Positions 1 through 14,143 are shown, counted from the stretch's first letter. The stretch is DNA of 64,000 nt from Syngnathus acus (GCF_901709675.1 NC_051093.1:2042553-2106552); one strand, 5' to 3'. Numbers and translations are program-made. Notes: generated by a model from the sequence alone, not told the origin.

Positions 1-3000
1 TCCTCAGTAGAAGAACGGTTGCTGTCTGGCAGCCGGTTGCTTATTTCGTCTTCGGAGAAAACAGCAATGGAAGGCACCAGTGTTTCATTTTGTCGCCGAA
101 AAGGATTATGTTCCCCGAAGTTGGTGTGCGACGAGTCAAAAAGTTCCTGACTTGGGGATGCGCTACTCCATACGAGTCTTGAATCAAAATCTGTTGTCTT
201 TAAGATGCCGGAAGGGTCCAGGTTGTCCCAGGAAGCCATTTTGAAGTTTTCTTCAGGTTCATGGACAACGCCAGGTGTGAGAAGATTTTGCTGTGGATTG
301 TGTCGAAACATTGTGTCTTCTTTCAAAAGGTTCTGCTCTTTAAGAAATCTGAAGTTCTCTGCTAGTTTGTCACTGTTGACCAGCCTCATTCTCTCAGCGT
401 TGGCTTCCTCCAGAGTCTGGCGAGCGGCTTCGGAACAATCGTCCAAAAAAGAATCCCGTGCATTCCCCTCTTGTCCATGCAAAGGAGTATTTGCACAAAA
501 AGGGTTTCCGCTGCGATCGGGAAGCTCCATAAAATCACGTCTCCAAGATACAGAGTCCTCCTGCGTGGACTCTCCCTCTGTGAAAATGTTGGTGTGGCAT
601 GGACTGTCATTTTCCAGAGATGACCAGATGTGACTGTCTGGTAAATACGAATCCTTGGAGTCGATACTGTGATGGAAGAAGTCGCCCTCCGTGCTCGATT
701 CATCCAAGCGAACATCTTGAAGAACCACAAAGTCTTGCCGGCCGGAATCCAAGCCTGTTCTTTGAGCGCCGTCTTGTCCCTCAAGTTGTACGTAACAGCC
801 AGCTGCCCCATTAGCTGGCTTCTGGGCGTGGAACACAGGCAACATTCCAGGCATTCCGGACGGAGCATTCCCACCACCGGCGGTTGCCGATCTGGCGACG
901 GGATTCGGGAAGTGAGCCTGGATGTCTTCCGTGGAAACGGGAAAGAACATGCTGTGGTAGTTGACCGTCGCATCCGAGCTCCGGTGCGCGTGGCCCCCGT
1001 CATAGTGGTCCTGCTTGGCCGCCTCCCAAACGTATTCGAAACTCAGACCTTTGCTGGTTTCGGTGACGGTCAGCACCTCATCCATGTCCTGCTGCAGGCC
1101 ATCGTCGGCAAATTGCTCCAGGATGGGGAAGGAGGAGGGGCCGATGGTCGTCTGTCGCATCGAGACACTCGGCTTGAGAGCGTCCCAGCGCTGCTCAAAG
1201 TCTTCTTCGATGTCTCTTTGGCCTTGCATGCGCAGGTAGATGAGCAAACGGTGGACTTCCTCGGCTGTGGCGCGCTTGTCGGGGGAGAGCCAGCAGAACT
1301 GCAAAACCTCGTACCTGAAAGTAAAAACAAAAGAATAAAGTTGAAAGCTCTTTTGCATTTGTGAAGAAACAAACAAAGATGAAAAGAACTCACCATCTGT
1401 CCGAATAAGGAAGCTCCAGTTGCGGCTTGAAGAGTTTGACTTGTTGCTCCTTGATCACGTGATTGAGAACCTCCCGGTCAGACAGATGAGGATACGGTTG
1501 AGCGGCATTCTCAAAAAGCTCCCACAGAGTCACCCCCAAGGACCTAGCAGCAATCAAGGAAAAAAACAAAAGGAGAGCAACCGATGAGCATTTGCTTTTT
1601 GTGACGTCATCCACAACATGAATCGTGTTTGGACGGGGCACAGTTGGCACAGAGCAAACAGTCTCCCGTCAAAGTGGGAAACCGATCCTTGATTCCAGCT
1701 GGCAAACATCGACATGAAACACGATGCTTCACCAAGTCGGCTAAAAGGCACTGCGTGATTGACATGGCAAATCCGATAGCAGGTGGCAAACTTAAACCAT
1801 TACCTAATGAAGAGCAAAGTAGCTCTTAACAGGGGAGGACATTTTGACTTTCAACGCGTCTTTATTCAGAAGGTCATCCGGTTCTTGAAATTGCGTAACG
1901 GAGTTTATGAGCGGCAAACATTTGGCCAAGCGACGGCGCAGCCGGTCGACACATTCGAGCAACTCGCACGCGGTCGTGCCTTGTTAGCGGCAGACGGCAC
2001 GGGCGGACTCAACTGGGATTTGCGGGCTCGCGTCGCCAATCCCGTTACAAGCAGATGTGAGCGTCTGCTAACTGGCACGTGATGGCCCTGCCGCTATTCA
2101 GTCTGCAACTTTGGGTCTGCTCGTCAACTCTGTTACGTCAAAGTTCCTGAAGTGAGAGTTTCTTTTCTATACATACCAAACATTGCCGGATTTGGTATGC
2201 TCCAGAGTGATCACACCCCCATGGCGCTCGCCGACCAATTCGGGAGCCAACCAGCGAAGGGGCGCGAATACATCGTCCTCTGTGATGATGTAATCCTCCT
2301 GATGACAAAAAAAGATCAGAGGGCAATCTTACTAACTAGGTTGCACTCGAAAGGGGACGGAAACAAGTGTGACAACAAAAGCTTTTATTGTTTGGGGTCT
2401 GCTAAAGTGATTGATGTTCTGATGCAGGCAGGCGGCAGCGCACGCTCACTTGGACTCACCAAGCGCTCCAGAAATAGCACCAGTGGGTGACCTTATCTTA
2501 TGAGTATTAAATTCAAAGTGACAGATCAGCAGAATTTGAAGACGGCCGCAGACAGGAGGACCTCGGCGCGCTCCGTTAGCGCGGCTTGGCACCTCGGAAG
2601 AGAATTATGCAGTATACGTGCTCACTTTATATGCATAGGGCCCGATTCCGTAGTCTCCGACTTTGACCGTAAGATCCGCTGTCAGGTAGCAGTTCCTCAG
2701 AGCTAAGTCACTGGAAAGCAAATATCACATGAGTGAGTTTCACAATTTGTCATCATTGCTGAGTCAGGTGATCAAACTAAACAAAACTCGCTGCCGCCAT
2801 TGCTGCCATTTTATTTGGAACTTTCTTTACTCTCAAAAGATACTGTGGCAAAACACGACGTGCTTTTTGTTCCGGAATGTCTGTTTAGTTTGCACATTTG
2901 CTTTTCAGGCCCCAGAGCAGGAGAGGCTTAAAGCTCCGAAGGCTCAGTCAGTGGTGCGCCCTGCAACAAGACCTGCGCAGCTTCTATTCCTGACTGGTGC

Positions 3001-6000
3001 ATACAGAAGCCGGATATTCTTTCTTGAGGGAAATGCAGCCCGCGCAAACGGTTATTTGTGTAGTTGCCAGGAGATGGCGCTTGGTGAACGGGCTTCTCCA
3101 AATTCAAATTAAATCATGTTAAATCACAGTCAGACATTCACCGTTAGTCGCTTTGCGCTTTACTATTTTCTTTCGCAGAGATGAAAACAGGGCAGCCGCT
3201 GCTGACACAAGCGCTTTGGCGCGACCGTGGGCGGGCTCGCCCGTGTCAAAGCCAGCAAAACCTCTGGAAGACAAATGGTGATTTATTTTGAAACCTCTTG
3301 TCCGCGCCGGTCTCCAGCTGGCCACATGCCCGAAAACGGGAAACGCAGCAGGAAAAGAGAGGGGGGGCCTACGACGCGACCCTACAAGGCCAACCATCAC
3401 GCTCGGATCGCATATCGGCTCGCCTTTGCGCATATTAACGCCACATGGGTGTTCCATGTATACGATTTTAGCGCCGTCTTTTGGATGGCCAATCTCAACA
3501 CTGGCTAAAGTCTTGAGAAGAGCGCACGAGGACGCTAAACGCTCGCCGACGTGTCAACGTTTTCAGGATTGCCGAGCGGAATCGCCGGGGATCCTCCGAG
3601 TTGTAACTAGGATTGAAAAGACGTCTTCCCAAGAAGGGCTCTCCTTTTACACGCAAAGAGCAGACTCATCATATGCCGCGGACAGCTGACACTGCAGCAA
3701 CGCCTGGGAGCCGTGTAATCAGAGGCCCGGCAGCTTATTCCGAGCATGCAAATAGAGCTGACGAGCCGGGCGGCCGACGTTCGCCTCAGCCGCACTTTGA
3801 CGGCAACCCTCCCAACCTATGGGGGGAAAACGGAAATGAAACGCCGCCTCTCCTGCGTGCAAACCTTTTTTGGAAAACGCCTGGGAGTGGGTTAACATGG
3901 GGCAGTCCAGCGGTTTAATGTTAAGCTCCTTCACGCAGTCGTATCGGTTACCTCGTGGAGTCACAATCATGAAGCGCTACCAGAATGCTGTAAGCAGAAA
4001 TTCTGATGTCTGTACAAGCGTAAATATGAAGACTCCAAAGAATATATTATGGAGCTCTACAGATTCATCATTAAAAGGCAAATCCATTGTGGGAAATGTC
4101 AAGTTTGGCTTCTTTTGTGGTCGAAACGTTGAAGGATAGAAAGGAAGCGTGCCTCGAGGCTGCGATCAAAATGTTGTTTGAAATAGAGGCCGCACGGCAA
4201 GGTGGGCTGAGGCAGGCACAAAGCAGACTCATTTGGCAAGTGCTACCTGTGCACAAAGTTGTATTTGTGAAGGTGAGTGAGGCCGGCAGCGATTTCGCAG
4301 GCCATCCTTTGCAGCTGCAGCATCTCTGCGCTTCTGAACGTCCAGTCCCGCTGAGACAGGTAGCCTCGCAAGTCCCCCTGCAAACACACACAGTCAACAC
4401 ACAAAGCAAAGCCTTCCAAAAATTGAAGCCAGAGAGTTTATACTCCCAGTGAGTTGGACAAGTCACATGGAGACGTTTTCAAAATGGGTTGTAAACGTCT
4501 TCTCTTTTGGATCCCCACGCGGGGACATTCCAAGCACGCAAACATTTAGAAAGCAAACGGCCACGACTATCGTCTCACGCATACTTGTAAGTGATATTAC
4601 TTAAAACGTTGTAAATGGATTGCATGCTTTGCATGCCTCTTTTGTTATTTTTAACACTCTGTTCGACAGTAAATTAGTTCTGCTATTTATGTCAGCCTGC
4701 TGTTTGCAAAGTGTACGTTGAATCCTTAAGAAAATAATCTCAATATGATTTGCGCGCAACTATACGACCAAAAACAAAAGTATGGATTTTGCTTGTATAG
4801 GAAAAGTTACAAATGTGTCTTGTAAATCTTTGGGTGGGAAAGGTAGTGTATAAAAAAAAAAAAGCTTGCAGGAGGAAAAACAAACAAACATTAACCTGAT
4901 GTATATGAAGTGAAACCAAACTAAGGGCAGGTGTTAGTACATGCAGCGGTAGTACATGCGGACATGCAGTGTGCCAAAACCGCCAGATGGGGCGGTAATT
5001 TACGTAATTGCTGTCTTCTCGCGTTTCTCGCGAGCGCCCTGAACTATTTATACAGTGAGGTCCGCTGGTTTTAAGGGCTCAAGTGTGAGAAAGAAGATAA
5101 TGAGGTAGCCCCAGCCCGCACAACAAACACACACTAGATAATAAGCGGCTCTTGTGTTGCATTTGTCTTATGCTGCTAAGCAGATGGCCCCTCGCCAGAG
5201 TTTTTGAAAAGTTGATCCGCGCCAGGCACTCCGGTACAGTACACTACCTCCGTTGAGATCAAAAGATTACGCGGGTCTTTGTGCTTGGACCAGTTCCGGG
5301 GGGACTTGGTGTGCACTGACAGCTTACAAAGCGCGGCGGCTTGCGAATGTCGCCGGCACCTGTGCCGATCATTCAGCAATGTGGAATTGATGGTTTTCAC
5401 TTTCTTTCTTGACTTTGGAAAGATCTATTATGGCTCCCAATCAGCCCACCCAAAATAGATCACGAGAAAGAGGAACGCAATCAGCTGCCGTGACGTCGCC
5501 TCACCTTGCCGCAATAGAAAGCCGAATTGAAGATTGAGACGGTGGGCCTCGAGTACTAAACGTCAATCAGTAACAGAGAAAAGCAGCGGAATCCACTGTG
5601 CGTGTCGTTGCGGATGGTGTTGAAGCTTTCAATCGTGAAAAAACGTTATGGCTACTTACCATTTGACAGTACTCGAAAACAAGCAGGAAAGGAATGGCTT
5701 CCACACACTGGCCAAGGCACTGAAGGATGTTTGGGTGCTGCAAGACTCTGGCAGGATGAAAGGATAAGACAGAAGGCAAAGCGTTTGCGTTTAGACTCGC
5801 GTGCGTGCGTGTGGCGAGAGACAGCAAGTCAGCCCGGCTCGCCCTGGGCAAGCCGTCCGTTCACCTGTAAGGGTCGCCCTGCTGCAGGAAGTCATTCTGC
5901 TCGTTGGCATTTGCGTTGGCTTTCAACTCCTTGACAATGACTCTGGTGCCGCCGGCGTCAGTGAAGATTTCGCTCAGGATCGCCTGTCAGTCAACATTCA

Positions 6001-9000
6001 GCCAGTTGAGAACAAATCCCAACAAGACTTCGGGCTACTCTCAACGGGAAAAAATCTTACCTGGCCAAACCATCCGTTGCCGATCTCCTGAATGTAACTC
6101 AGACTATGGCGGGCGATCTGCGAGCCTGCCGAGCCCTCTGAGAATTCCAAAACACAGACAACAAGTTTGCCATTTGGCATGTCATAAAATGAAATCCAAT
6201 GCGTGTCGCCGAATAACAGCCCAAGGAGGCCGTGCCTGTTTCCGACCTGCGCTCGGTGCAGGCGGTTGGAGATGCAAGGGTCCAGGCAAGGCCACGGGGG
6301 AGACGGCCAACGTATACACCTCGGCCGACGAGCGCATAGACGGCGTGTCCTCGGCCGGCGGTGTGAAGTCAATCTCGTGGTCAAAGTGGTCTTCAAATTC
6401 CTGCGTCGACAAACGTCCAGAATGTCAGCCGCTAAGAATACATAAAGACGACGTCAGTCGGCTTAAGCGTCTCACCTTGAAGTCGATCTCCCTTTCCTTG
6501 CAGCAGGTCACACAGTTCCCCAGCAGCACCAGTAGGGCCACCAGGGCCGCCAGCGCCAAGGAGACAGACACATAGGATGGGTGGCCCGGGACCTCATCTA
6601 CAACAGAGCACAAGGCCGAGTCGGGTGTTCACCACTTGACACGTCCCCGTTATGCCGGAATTCGAAACACACATACAGTGCCTTGCGAAAGTATTCGGCC
6701 CCCTTGAACCTTTCAACATTTCGCGACATTTCAGGCTTCAAACATAAAGATATAAAAGTTTAATTTTTTGTCAAGAATCAACAACAAGTGGGACACAATC
6801 GTGAAGTGGAACAAAATTTATTGGATAATTTAAACTTTTTTAACAAATAAAAAACTGAAAAGTGGGGCGTGCAATATTATTCGGCCCCCTTGCGCGAATA
6901 CTTTGTAGCGCCACCTTTTGCTGCAATTACAGCTGCAAGTCGCTTGGGGTATGTCTCTATCAGTTTTGCACATCGAGAGACTGGAATTCTTGCCCATTCT
7001 TCCTTGCAAAACAGCTCGAGCTCAGTGAGGTTGGATGGAGAGCGTTTGTGAACAGCAGTCTTCAGCTCTTTCCACAGATTCTCGATTGGATTCAGGTCTG
7101 GACTTTGACTTGGCCATTCTAACACCTGGATACGTCTAATTGTGAACCATTCCATTGTAGATTTGGCTTTATGTTTTGGATCATTGTCCTGTTGGAAGAT
7201 AAATCTCCGTCCCAGTCTCAGGTCTTTTGCAGACTCCAACAGGTTTTCTTCCAGAATGGTCCTGTATTTGGCTCCATCCATCTTCCCATCAATTTTAGCC
7301 ATCTTCCCTGTCCCTGCTGAAGAAAAGCAGGCCCAAACCATGATGCTGCCACCACCATGTTTGACAGTGGGGATGGTGTGTTCAGGGTGATGAGCTGTGT
7401 TGCTTTTACGCCAAACATATCGTTTTGCATTGTGGCCAAAAAGTTCGATTTTGGTTTCATCTGACCAGAGCACCTTCTTCTACATGTTTGGTGTGTCTCC
7501 CAGGTGGCTTGTGGCAAACTTTAAACGAGACTTTTTATGGATATCTTTGAGAAATGGCTTTCTTCTTGCCACTCTTCCATAAAGGCCAGATTTGTGCAGT
7601 GCACGACTGATTGTTGTCCTATGGACAGACTCTCCCACCTCAGCTGTAGTTATCTGCAGTTCATCCAGAGTGATCATGGGCCTCTTGGCTGCATCTCTGA
7701 TCAGTCTTCTCCTTGTTTGAGATGAAAGTTTGGAGGGACGGCCGGGTCTTGGTAGATTTGCAGTGGTCTGATACTCCTTCCATTTCAATATAATTGCTTG
7801 CACAGTGCTCCTTGAGATGTTTAAACTTTGGGAAATCTTTTTGTATCCAAATCCGGCTTTAAACTTCTCCACAACAGTATCTCGGACCTGCCTGGTGTGT
7901 TCCTTTGTCTTCATGGTTCTCTCTGCGCTTTAAACAGAACCCTGAGACTATCAAAGAGCAGGTGCATTTATACGGAGACTTGATTACACACAGGCGCATT
8001 CTATTTATCATCATCAGTCATTTAGAACAACATTGGATCATTCAAAGATCCTCACTGAACTTCTGGAGTGAGTTTGCTGCACTGAAAGTAAAGGGGCCGA
8101 ATAATATTGCACGCCCCACTTTTCAGTTTTTTATTTGTTAAAAAAGTTTAAATTATCCAATAAATTTCGTTCCACTTCACGATTGTGTCCCACTTGTTGT
8201 TGATTCTTGACAAAAAATAAAAATTTTATATCTATGTTTGAAGCCTGAAATGTGGCGAAATGTTGAAAGGTTCAAGGGGGCCGAATACTTTCGCAAGGCA
8301 CTGTATGATGGCTGCTCTGTATCCAAAGACAACTGAAAATCAATTTTCCCCATTGCAACGCCATTAAACCATTTCAGGTGCACAGAAAACAGATGTTTGG
8401 GTTATGTGTTTTGAATTCCTTAATTGGCAACAGGCCTTTTTCAAAGTTGCTACATATTTTGTCTGCCTGGCTTCCTTCCGATTCGGTTCGTGTTTTAGTA
8501 AGGCGGTCACACAGAGGCGCAATTAACCCACATTGGTGAATTCCTCCCACCGATAGTAACAGCAATACAATGTTGAAGAAAAACTAGCCTTTGCATTGCA
8601 TTCCAATACGTCCATGTGATTGGGATTTTAAGACGGGGCAAAGGACAGGTCATCGCTGCAATGTCTTAAAAATCATTACAACATGGCATCAACATTTCGT
8701 TTCTGCGTGCTGTCTTATGATTGAGGACAACACCAATGATTGACCAGAGATAATAAACTTGGAATGTGTGACGCGGTTATACATTAGCAGCTTCACAACA
8801 AAATCTTCACTGAATCTTGGCGAGGGACCATGACAAACCTTCACATCTGATACCTTTTTAATACCAATGACCTAAGATTGAAATGAGTGAGTCATAAGAT
8901 CTGACCGTGTTGTGCGACACATGTCAACAACCAACTGAACCCTGTATAAAGGTGACTGACCTCTCTGTGCAAAGCCACTGACGCTTCAAAAGAAATTAAA

Positions 9001-9376
9001 AATGAAATTTGGCTGGTTGGTGCAACAGTATTGATTCTGAAGGCCCTGGGCAGATTAGAGTGGCATGGCAACGCGGAAGCTGAAAGGTTTTTAAATCAGT
9101 TATTATCAGATATTTAAATCAGTGCAGCCGGAAAAGGCTACGAGATTAAAAGAGGAGATTCGTTCTTTTATTTTCCCCCCAGTGTTAGCTCTCGGCGAAG
9201 AAATCATTACGAGGTTGTTTAAAATTTTGAAGTGGAAGGGTTAAAGCAACCAACAATTCCTCCAAAGCTTTACCTGCGCTGTGGTGGGACTGAAGAGGAG
9301 CACCTTGAACCGACCAGCATGCCCACAGCAAGATCGCGTAGAGCAGCAGCAAAACATATCCATGACAGCTCCTCAT
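1..9376 (-). CDS. lmtk2: Lemur tyrosine kinase 2 (partial, C-terminal tail runs off the left edge)
   Basis: Membrane-anchored kinase of the LMTK family; in mammals LMTK2 acts in endosomal trafficking and binds PP1 and myosin VI. Coding exons, in transcript order: 9376-9274, 6597-6476, 6400-6247, 6137-6061, 5983-5865, 5747-5660, 4377-4247, 2710-2626, 2298-2177, 1543-1394, 1314-1 (continues). Every splice phase matches. Residues 1-25 look like a signal peptide and about 43-64 are a membrane helix, followed by [10 protein letters not shown]. The kinase domain spans about 137-411: loop GNGWFG, lysine K170 in VIVK, catalytic loop HSDLALRN (264-271), DYG at 284-286. HSD and DYG replace the usual HRD and DFG, as in the LMTK family. 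The tail ([26 protein letters not shown]) resembles LMTK2 more than AATK or LMTK3. Ala153 sits where the glycine loop normally has Val. The start has an in-frame TAA just upstream. The donor after 6247 (GTCGGA) is weak. The introns at 2.7-4.2 and 4.4-5.7 kb show nothing recognisable. Confidence 0.88.
6676..6888. repeat. Tc1 terminal inverted repeat, left
   Basis: About 213 bp from CAGTGCCTTGCGAAAG to the GGCCCC block near 6888. It pairs in reverse complement with 8093-8303. Transposase-binding direct repeats are expected at its outer and inner ends, where the CGGCCCC motif recurs. Confidence 0.9.
6877..7914 (-). pseudogene. Tc1 transposase with one in-frame nonsense codon
   Basis: Cut-and-paste transposase of the Tc1 family, 346 codons counting the final stop. 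The N-terminal half (from the ATG at 7914) starts MKTKEHTRQ and has paired helix-turn-helix DNA-binding regions with the GRPSK-type linker. The C-terminal half carries the DDE catalytic domain, with WSDETK, then [10 protein letters not shown], then [15 protein letters not shown] at 7482-7480 splits the two halves at the position where the family normally has tryptophan. Both halves are otherwise in the same frame, so this is a single nonsense change and not a frameshift. The last residues after KYSRK extend slightly past the usual family end. Confidence 0.93.
8093..8303. repeat. Tc1 terminal inverted repeat, right
   Basis: About 211 bp, the reverse complement of the left repeat with a few substitutions (for example CGTTCC against GGAACA near 8170). 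It ends in GGCACTG followed by TA. Confidence 0.9.
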
Positions 9377-9800
9377 CCTCCACGCTTAGCTCCAAAACAA
9401 GCTGCTCGATGGTCGCAATTGTCGTCGTCAGCAACGGAGAAGTCGTTTTTCAGTCATTAGTTAACGATGGAACGTTGATGGCGGTGGCCCACACAAGCAT
9501 TCTGTCGCTCTTTAGCCACTTAGCTTCGGCTAGCATGCCAATTGGAACAGTCCTAGCTAGCAAGCACAAACGCGGCTACAAAACGCCCGTTACCGGTGTC
9601 CATTCGGACAAAAGGTGCTAACAAGCTCGTTGCCGAGTCATATTTGGTAAGTGCCGCTTGGCGTTACTCAAGAAAACACTAACTGGGCGGAATAAATCAA
9701 ACCGGACTAGAATGAAACTCATCCCCGCCGAAGCGCCATATTCCTTCTCGCATAACGTCACGAAATGGGGCGGGTGATGTCACGTGATCGAGGCCTCACC
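9377..9800 (-). promoter_or_regulatory. Probable lmtk2 5' leader and TATA-less promoter
   Basis: Upstream of the lmtk2 start on the minus strand. It contains a GC box (GGGGCGGG, 9767-9774), a CGTCA half-CRE (9756-9760) and the E-box-centred motif GTCACGTGAT (9779-9788). No TATA box is seen. The transcription start is not fixed by the sequence. Confidence 0.45.
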
Positions 9801-10511
9801 CTAGCCAATCCTGGCTTGGAATACTGTGGCACAACAAACAGCCAATCAGCAACACTTGTTATTTGTCATGGAAACAAAACGCATTTCATGAAGGTTGTGG
9901 AAAGTTTAAAACAATGTAGCCAGAGGTGGAAAAAGCACACACACCCCGTATTTTCTTAAGAAAAATTCAGAAGAGAAAAAGGCATCTAAAAACTAAAATG
10001 TATAGAAATCCTTGTACTTCCAAAATCAAAATCTAACCTTGTTTAATGTTCAACCCTGTTTTTATGTGACCAAACAGAAGTGGGAAAACGTGTAGGCCCC
10101 CCACCTCTGGCAAAATGTTTGAGGAAAACAAGTTGACGCTTGATTGAATCTTGCAACATTGTTGCAAGGGGAAGGTCAGAATTGTACTCTTCATTATTAT
10201 GTTTCAGTTACAGTTAATATTGTGAAGAAACAATAAAGAAGGCTAAACGGACTTCATAAATCCAAGACATTTATTATATTTTAATTTGACTATAATGGCA
10301 GCTGCAATAATTCGACCAAAAGTGAATTATTTACTCTTGCTCTAAGCATTCTCATACGTTTGCAAAAAAAACAATATAAGTAAGAGAATTATGTGTTCTG
10401 GTTAACTGGTGAAGGAGGAGGAGGATCCCTGCTGTGATGAGGTGAGGAAACCCTTTCTCGGGCCCTCTCGGCTGGCTGACGCACACATGGAAGCATCCCT
10501 CATTTGTAGCC
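9801..10511. other. Intergenic spacer between lmtk2 and the parvalbumin cluster
   Basis: The two genes lie head to head. The stretch is A/T-rich. I see no exon, RNA gene or recognisable repeat in it. Confidence 0.6.
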
Positions 10512-10614
10512 CTAAAAATAGATGGGACTAGTTGACACATTTCTTTTCATCTTGGCATCCGATACCGTGCAGAGTCTAAAGCTCTGTAAATGGTGTTGCT
10601 GGAGCATATATAAG
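10512..10614 (+). promoter_or_regulatory. Promoter of parvalbumin gene 1: MEF2-type site and TATA box
   Basis: CTAAAAATAG at 10512-10521 fits the MEF2 consensus YTAWWWWTAR. TATATAAG lies at 10607-10614. A non-coding first exon probably starts about 30 bp downstream and ends at the donor after 10690. The layout matches the two parvalbumin promoters further right. Confidence 0.75.
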
Positions 10615-11110
10615 AGGCGAGCTTGGCGCCCTTGGGACATTCGCTCAGAATCCACCTTGGTCTTTTCACTCGCCTCAACGCAGCGCAAAGGTGAGTGTGC
10701 ACCCCCCCCCTCCACAGCACCCCAAAACTGAGGATTCTGCACACAATCTTGAGACTTGTTACGCCCCGGCCTGGACTATAATGACGATAATGAGGAGGCG
10801 ACGGTGCCACCAGATCAGAGGACTCTGCAGGACTTGTGGATGATGAACATTTGTGCAAAGGGATGTGTCATCCAATCCTATGTGCCACTATTTTGGGGTT
10901 GGGGGGCCAGTGACAACATGTTTGTCGTCGATCTTTTCGGGAAGACTTGCCAACATAGCAGCGTAAACATGTTTGGCTCAAACTCAGTCATGCTCATTAG
11001 CAATCTGTCAACTTGAAGCCACATTGATATTTTCAATCTCACCAAATATGGCCATTTTAAAAAAAAATATTTTTGATGGTCGTTGTTTCTCCCTTTGTAG
11101 ATAAGCAAAA

Positions 11111-12405
<1,295 letters not shown>

Positions 12406-12602
12406 ATTCCACCTGACCAAGATCGTCTTGATGTCTTCGCCGGATCCGGTAATCATCAGCTGAAAGAATATTTTTTATAGCTTATTTATAAGTTGCCTGC
12501 GGACTATTTCTCAACAACTTTCACCGCTACGCGTGAATGTTTGGAAACTTGTGCAAGTTCAAACCCATCTGTACTCTTGAGGCGGAGTGAAAAAAAAACG
12601 GG

Positions 12603-12608
12603 AATAAA
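12603..12608 (+). terminator. Polyadenylation signal of parvalbumin gene 1
   Basis: AATAAA about 200 nt after the stop codon, followed by T/G-rich sequence. Confidence 0.75.
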
Positions 12609-13349
12609 AACTCGTTTGGTGTAAAAATCAACTCTCTTGTGGCCCGCTTGTTTGCGCATCGTCTGACAATCCACGCTCACACGCACGCACACACGCAGAC
12701 AGTGATGATGTCACCGCAAGGGGCTCGGGAATTTGGCGGGGGGAAACGGCAACCGCGCCTGTCAGGCTTTTTGAATACGAGAGCTTAATCGCACAAGTGA
12801 CCTACCTGAACTTAATTACTTTGTGCTGGCACACATTCTAGACACAGTTGCAATGGCATACGAAGATTTCCGCTGGGGCTCGCTGGGGACCTTTCCAATT
12901 CGAATGGTTTGACTCCAATCGTGTGATTGCAGGTTTGCAACCTTGCACAAAAACAATCTTGGACAGCCGAGACGCTCTCCAATTGTGACTCTCTTCGTGG
13001 CTTGGTAGCGTGAAAGGTGACGGCTGACCCCCAACATCATGGGATTGTAGTGCCACCTAGATGCGAAAAATCATCTGCAATGTCAAGTCCGGAACCACCA
13101 CCGGTCTGACTTTCCGTTTATTCTAGCAGGGGTGCAAAAACATTCAAGTTGGGATTCGGCTCAATTCTTTCGAGTTGTTGCCATTTCCAATTTATCGCTG
13201 GATTTTCATTCAAATTGAAATCTGTACTTGCGCCCTGAGTTGCCAGCGCCACTTGCAATTTGTCCCCCCGCTGGTCGCACTATTCTTAGCAGGGGGGGAG
13301 CACAGACGTCTTCAAACGCACCTTTTTAAGCGTCTTCGTTTGTGAAACT
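12609..13349. other. Spacer between parvalbumin genes 1 and 2
   Basis: About 740 bp with no coding exon seen. It holds C-rich runs near 13390-13435 just before the next promoter, and a short CA/CG-rich patch near 12675. Confidence 0.6.
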
Positions 13350-13488
13350 TTAAAAATAGAGCGCTCCCTGGCTATGGCGCAAAATGTTCGCCCCCCACCT
13401 CTTCTAACACCGCCCCCCACCCCCCTCCCCATTTTAGCGGTGTCAATTATCCAGTGCCTCAGATTTCGATGGGGTGAACCTATAAAAG
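13350..13488 (+). promoter_or_regulatory. Promoter of parvalbumin gene 2: MEF2-type site and TATA box
   Basis: TTAAAAATAG at 13350-13359 fits the MEF2 consensus. TATAAAAG lies at 13481-13488, 131 bp downstream. The non-coding first exon ends at the donor after 13576 (CAGAG before GTGAGT). Confidence 0.75.
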
Positions 13489-14143
13489 GTCAGCGGTGAC
13501 ACGGGGGCGAGCACTGCAGTCGACTTCCCGACCTGTCCCGCATCATCCGTAGCGTCCAAACAGAGCCCCCTCAGAGGTGAGTTCCAGTCAACGTTATATG
13601 TCAAAGGACATAAAAAGGAGAAATATATCAACTTTTTGATAGCATAAGATGACGTTTGGGAGAGGCAGCAGCTGCTTGAAGAAGACATGTGGCTCTTGAA
13701 ACCTATTGAATTACAAACTCACATGGGACCTGTCATTCACAACTGTATCCAATTGACGAGAATAGATTTTTTAAAATGACTGCATGGATAGAATTGGAGA
13801 ATTCTAATTTGGCTTTTTAAGAAGTCCCGTGATCTGTTTCTTTTATATCACTCCTACTGGAAAATTGCATGGCGGGCTGAGTACATTGATGCAAGTAGTC
13901 TGCTGTTGGGGATCTGAATCGAATCAATCCGACTATTCAGACCCTCACCCTCGGACATTCCATGTAACAGTTTATTTTCTTCATTAATTCACTGCTATGG
14001 TTATATAAAGTGTCCGGTATGCTTTTGTTTAACAGAACGTTCATGTCGATTTGCTTAAAGTGGAACACTGATGACTTAACTATGTCTAATTTGCTATACG
14101 TGTTCCTGTTGACACATTTTATCTGTGAAAACAGCACATCACA

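Larger units (their letters stand above)
6676..8303 (-). mobile_element. Full-length Tc1/mariner transposon in lmtk2 intron 1
   Basis: A 1628-bp element bounded by CAGTGCC at one end and GGCACTG at the other, flanked on both sides by TA, the Tc1/mariner target duplication (6674-6675 and 8304-8305). It has long, nearly identical inverted repeats and one central transposase frame on the minus strand. The close match between the repeats suggests a fairly recent insertion. It sits in the first lmtk2 intron, in the same orientation as the host gene. The transposase has one internal stop, so this copy is probably not autonomous. Confidence 0.95.

Noticed and set aside
669-1364. 231-codon plus-strand frame
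   Set aside because: It lies opposite the lmtk2 tail exon and crosses its acceptor; it is a shadow of the real coding strand.
5904-6575. 223-codon plus-strand frame
   Set aside because: It spans several lmtk2 exons and introns on the opposite strand and has no domain.
7218-7517. Second minus-strand frame inside the Tc1 transposase
   Set aside because: Out of frame with both transposase halves, which share one frame and are separated only by a stop.
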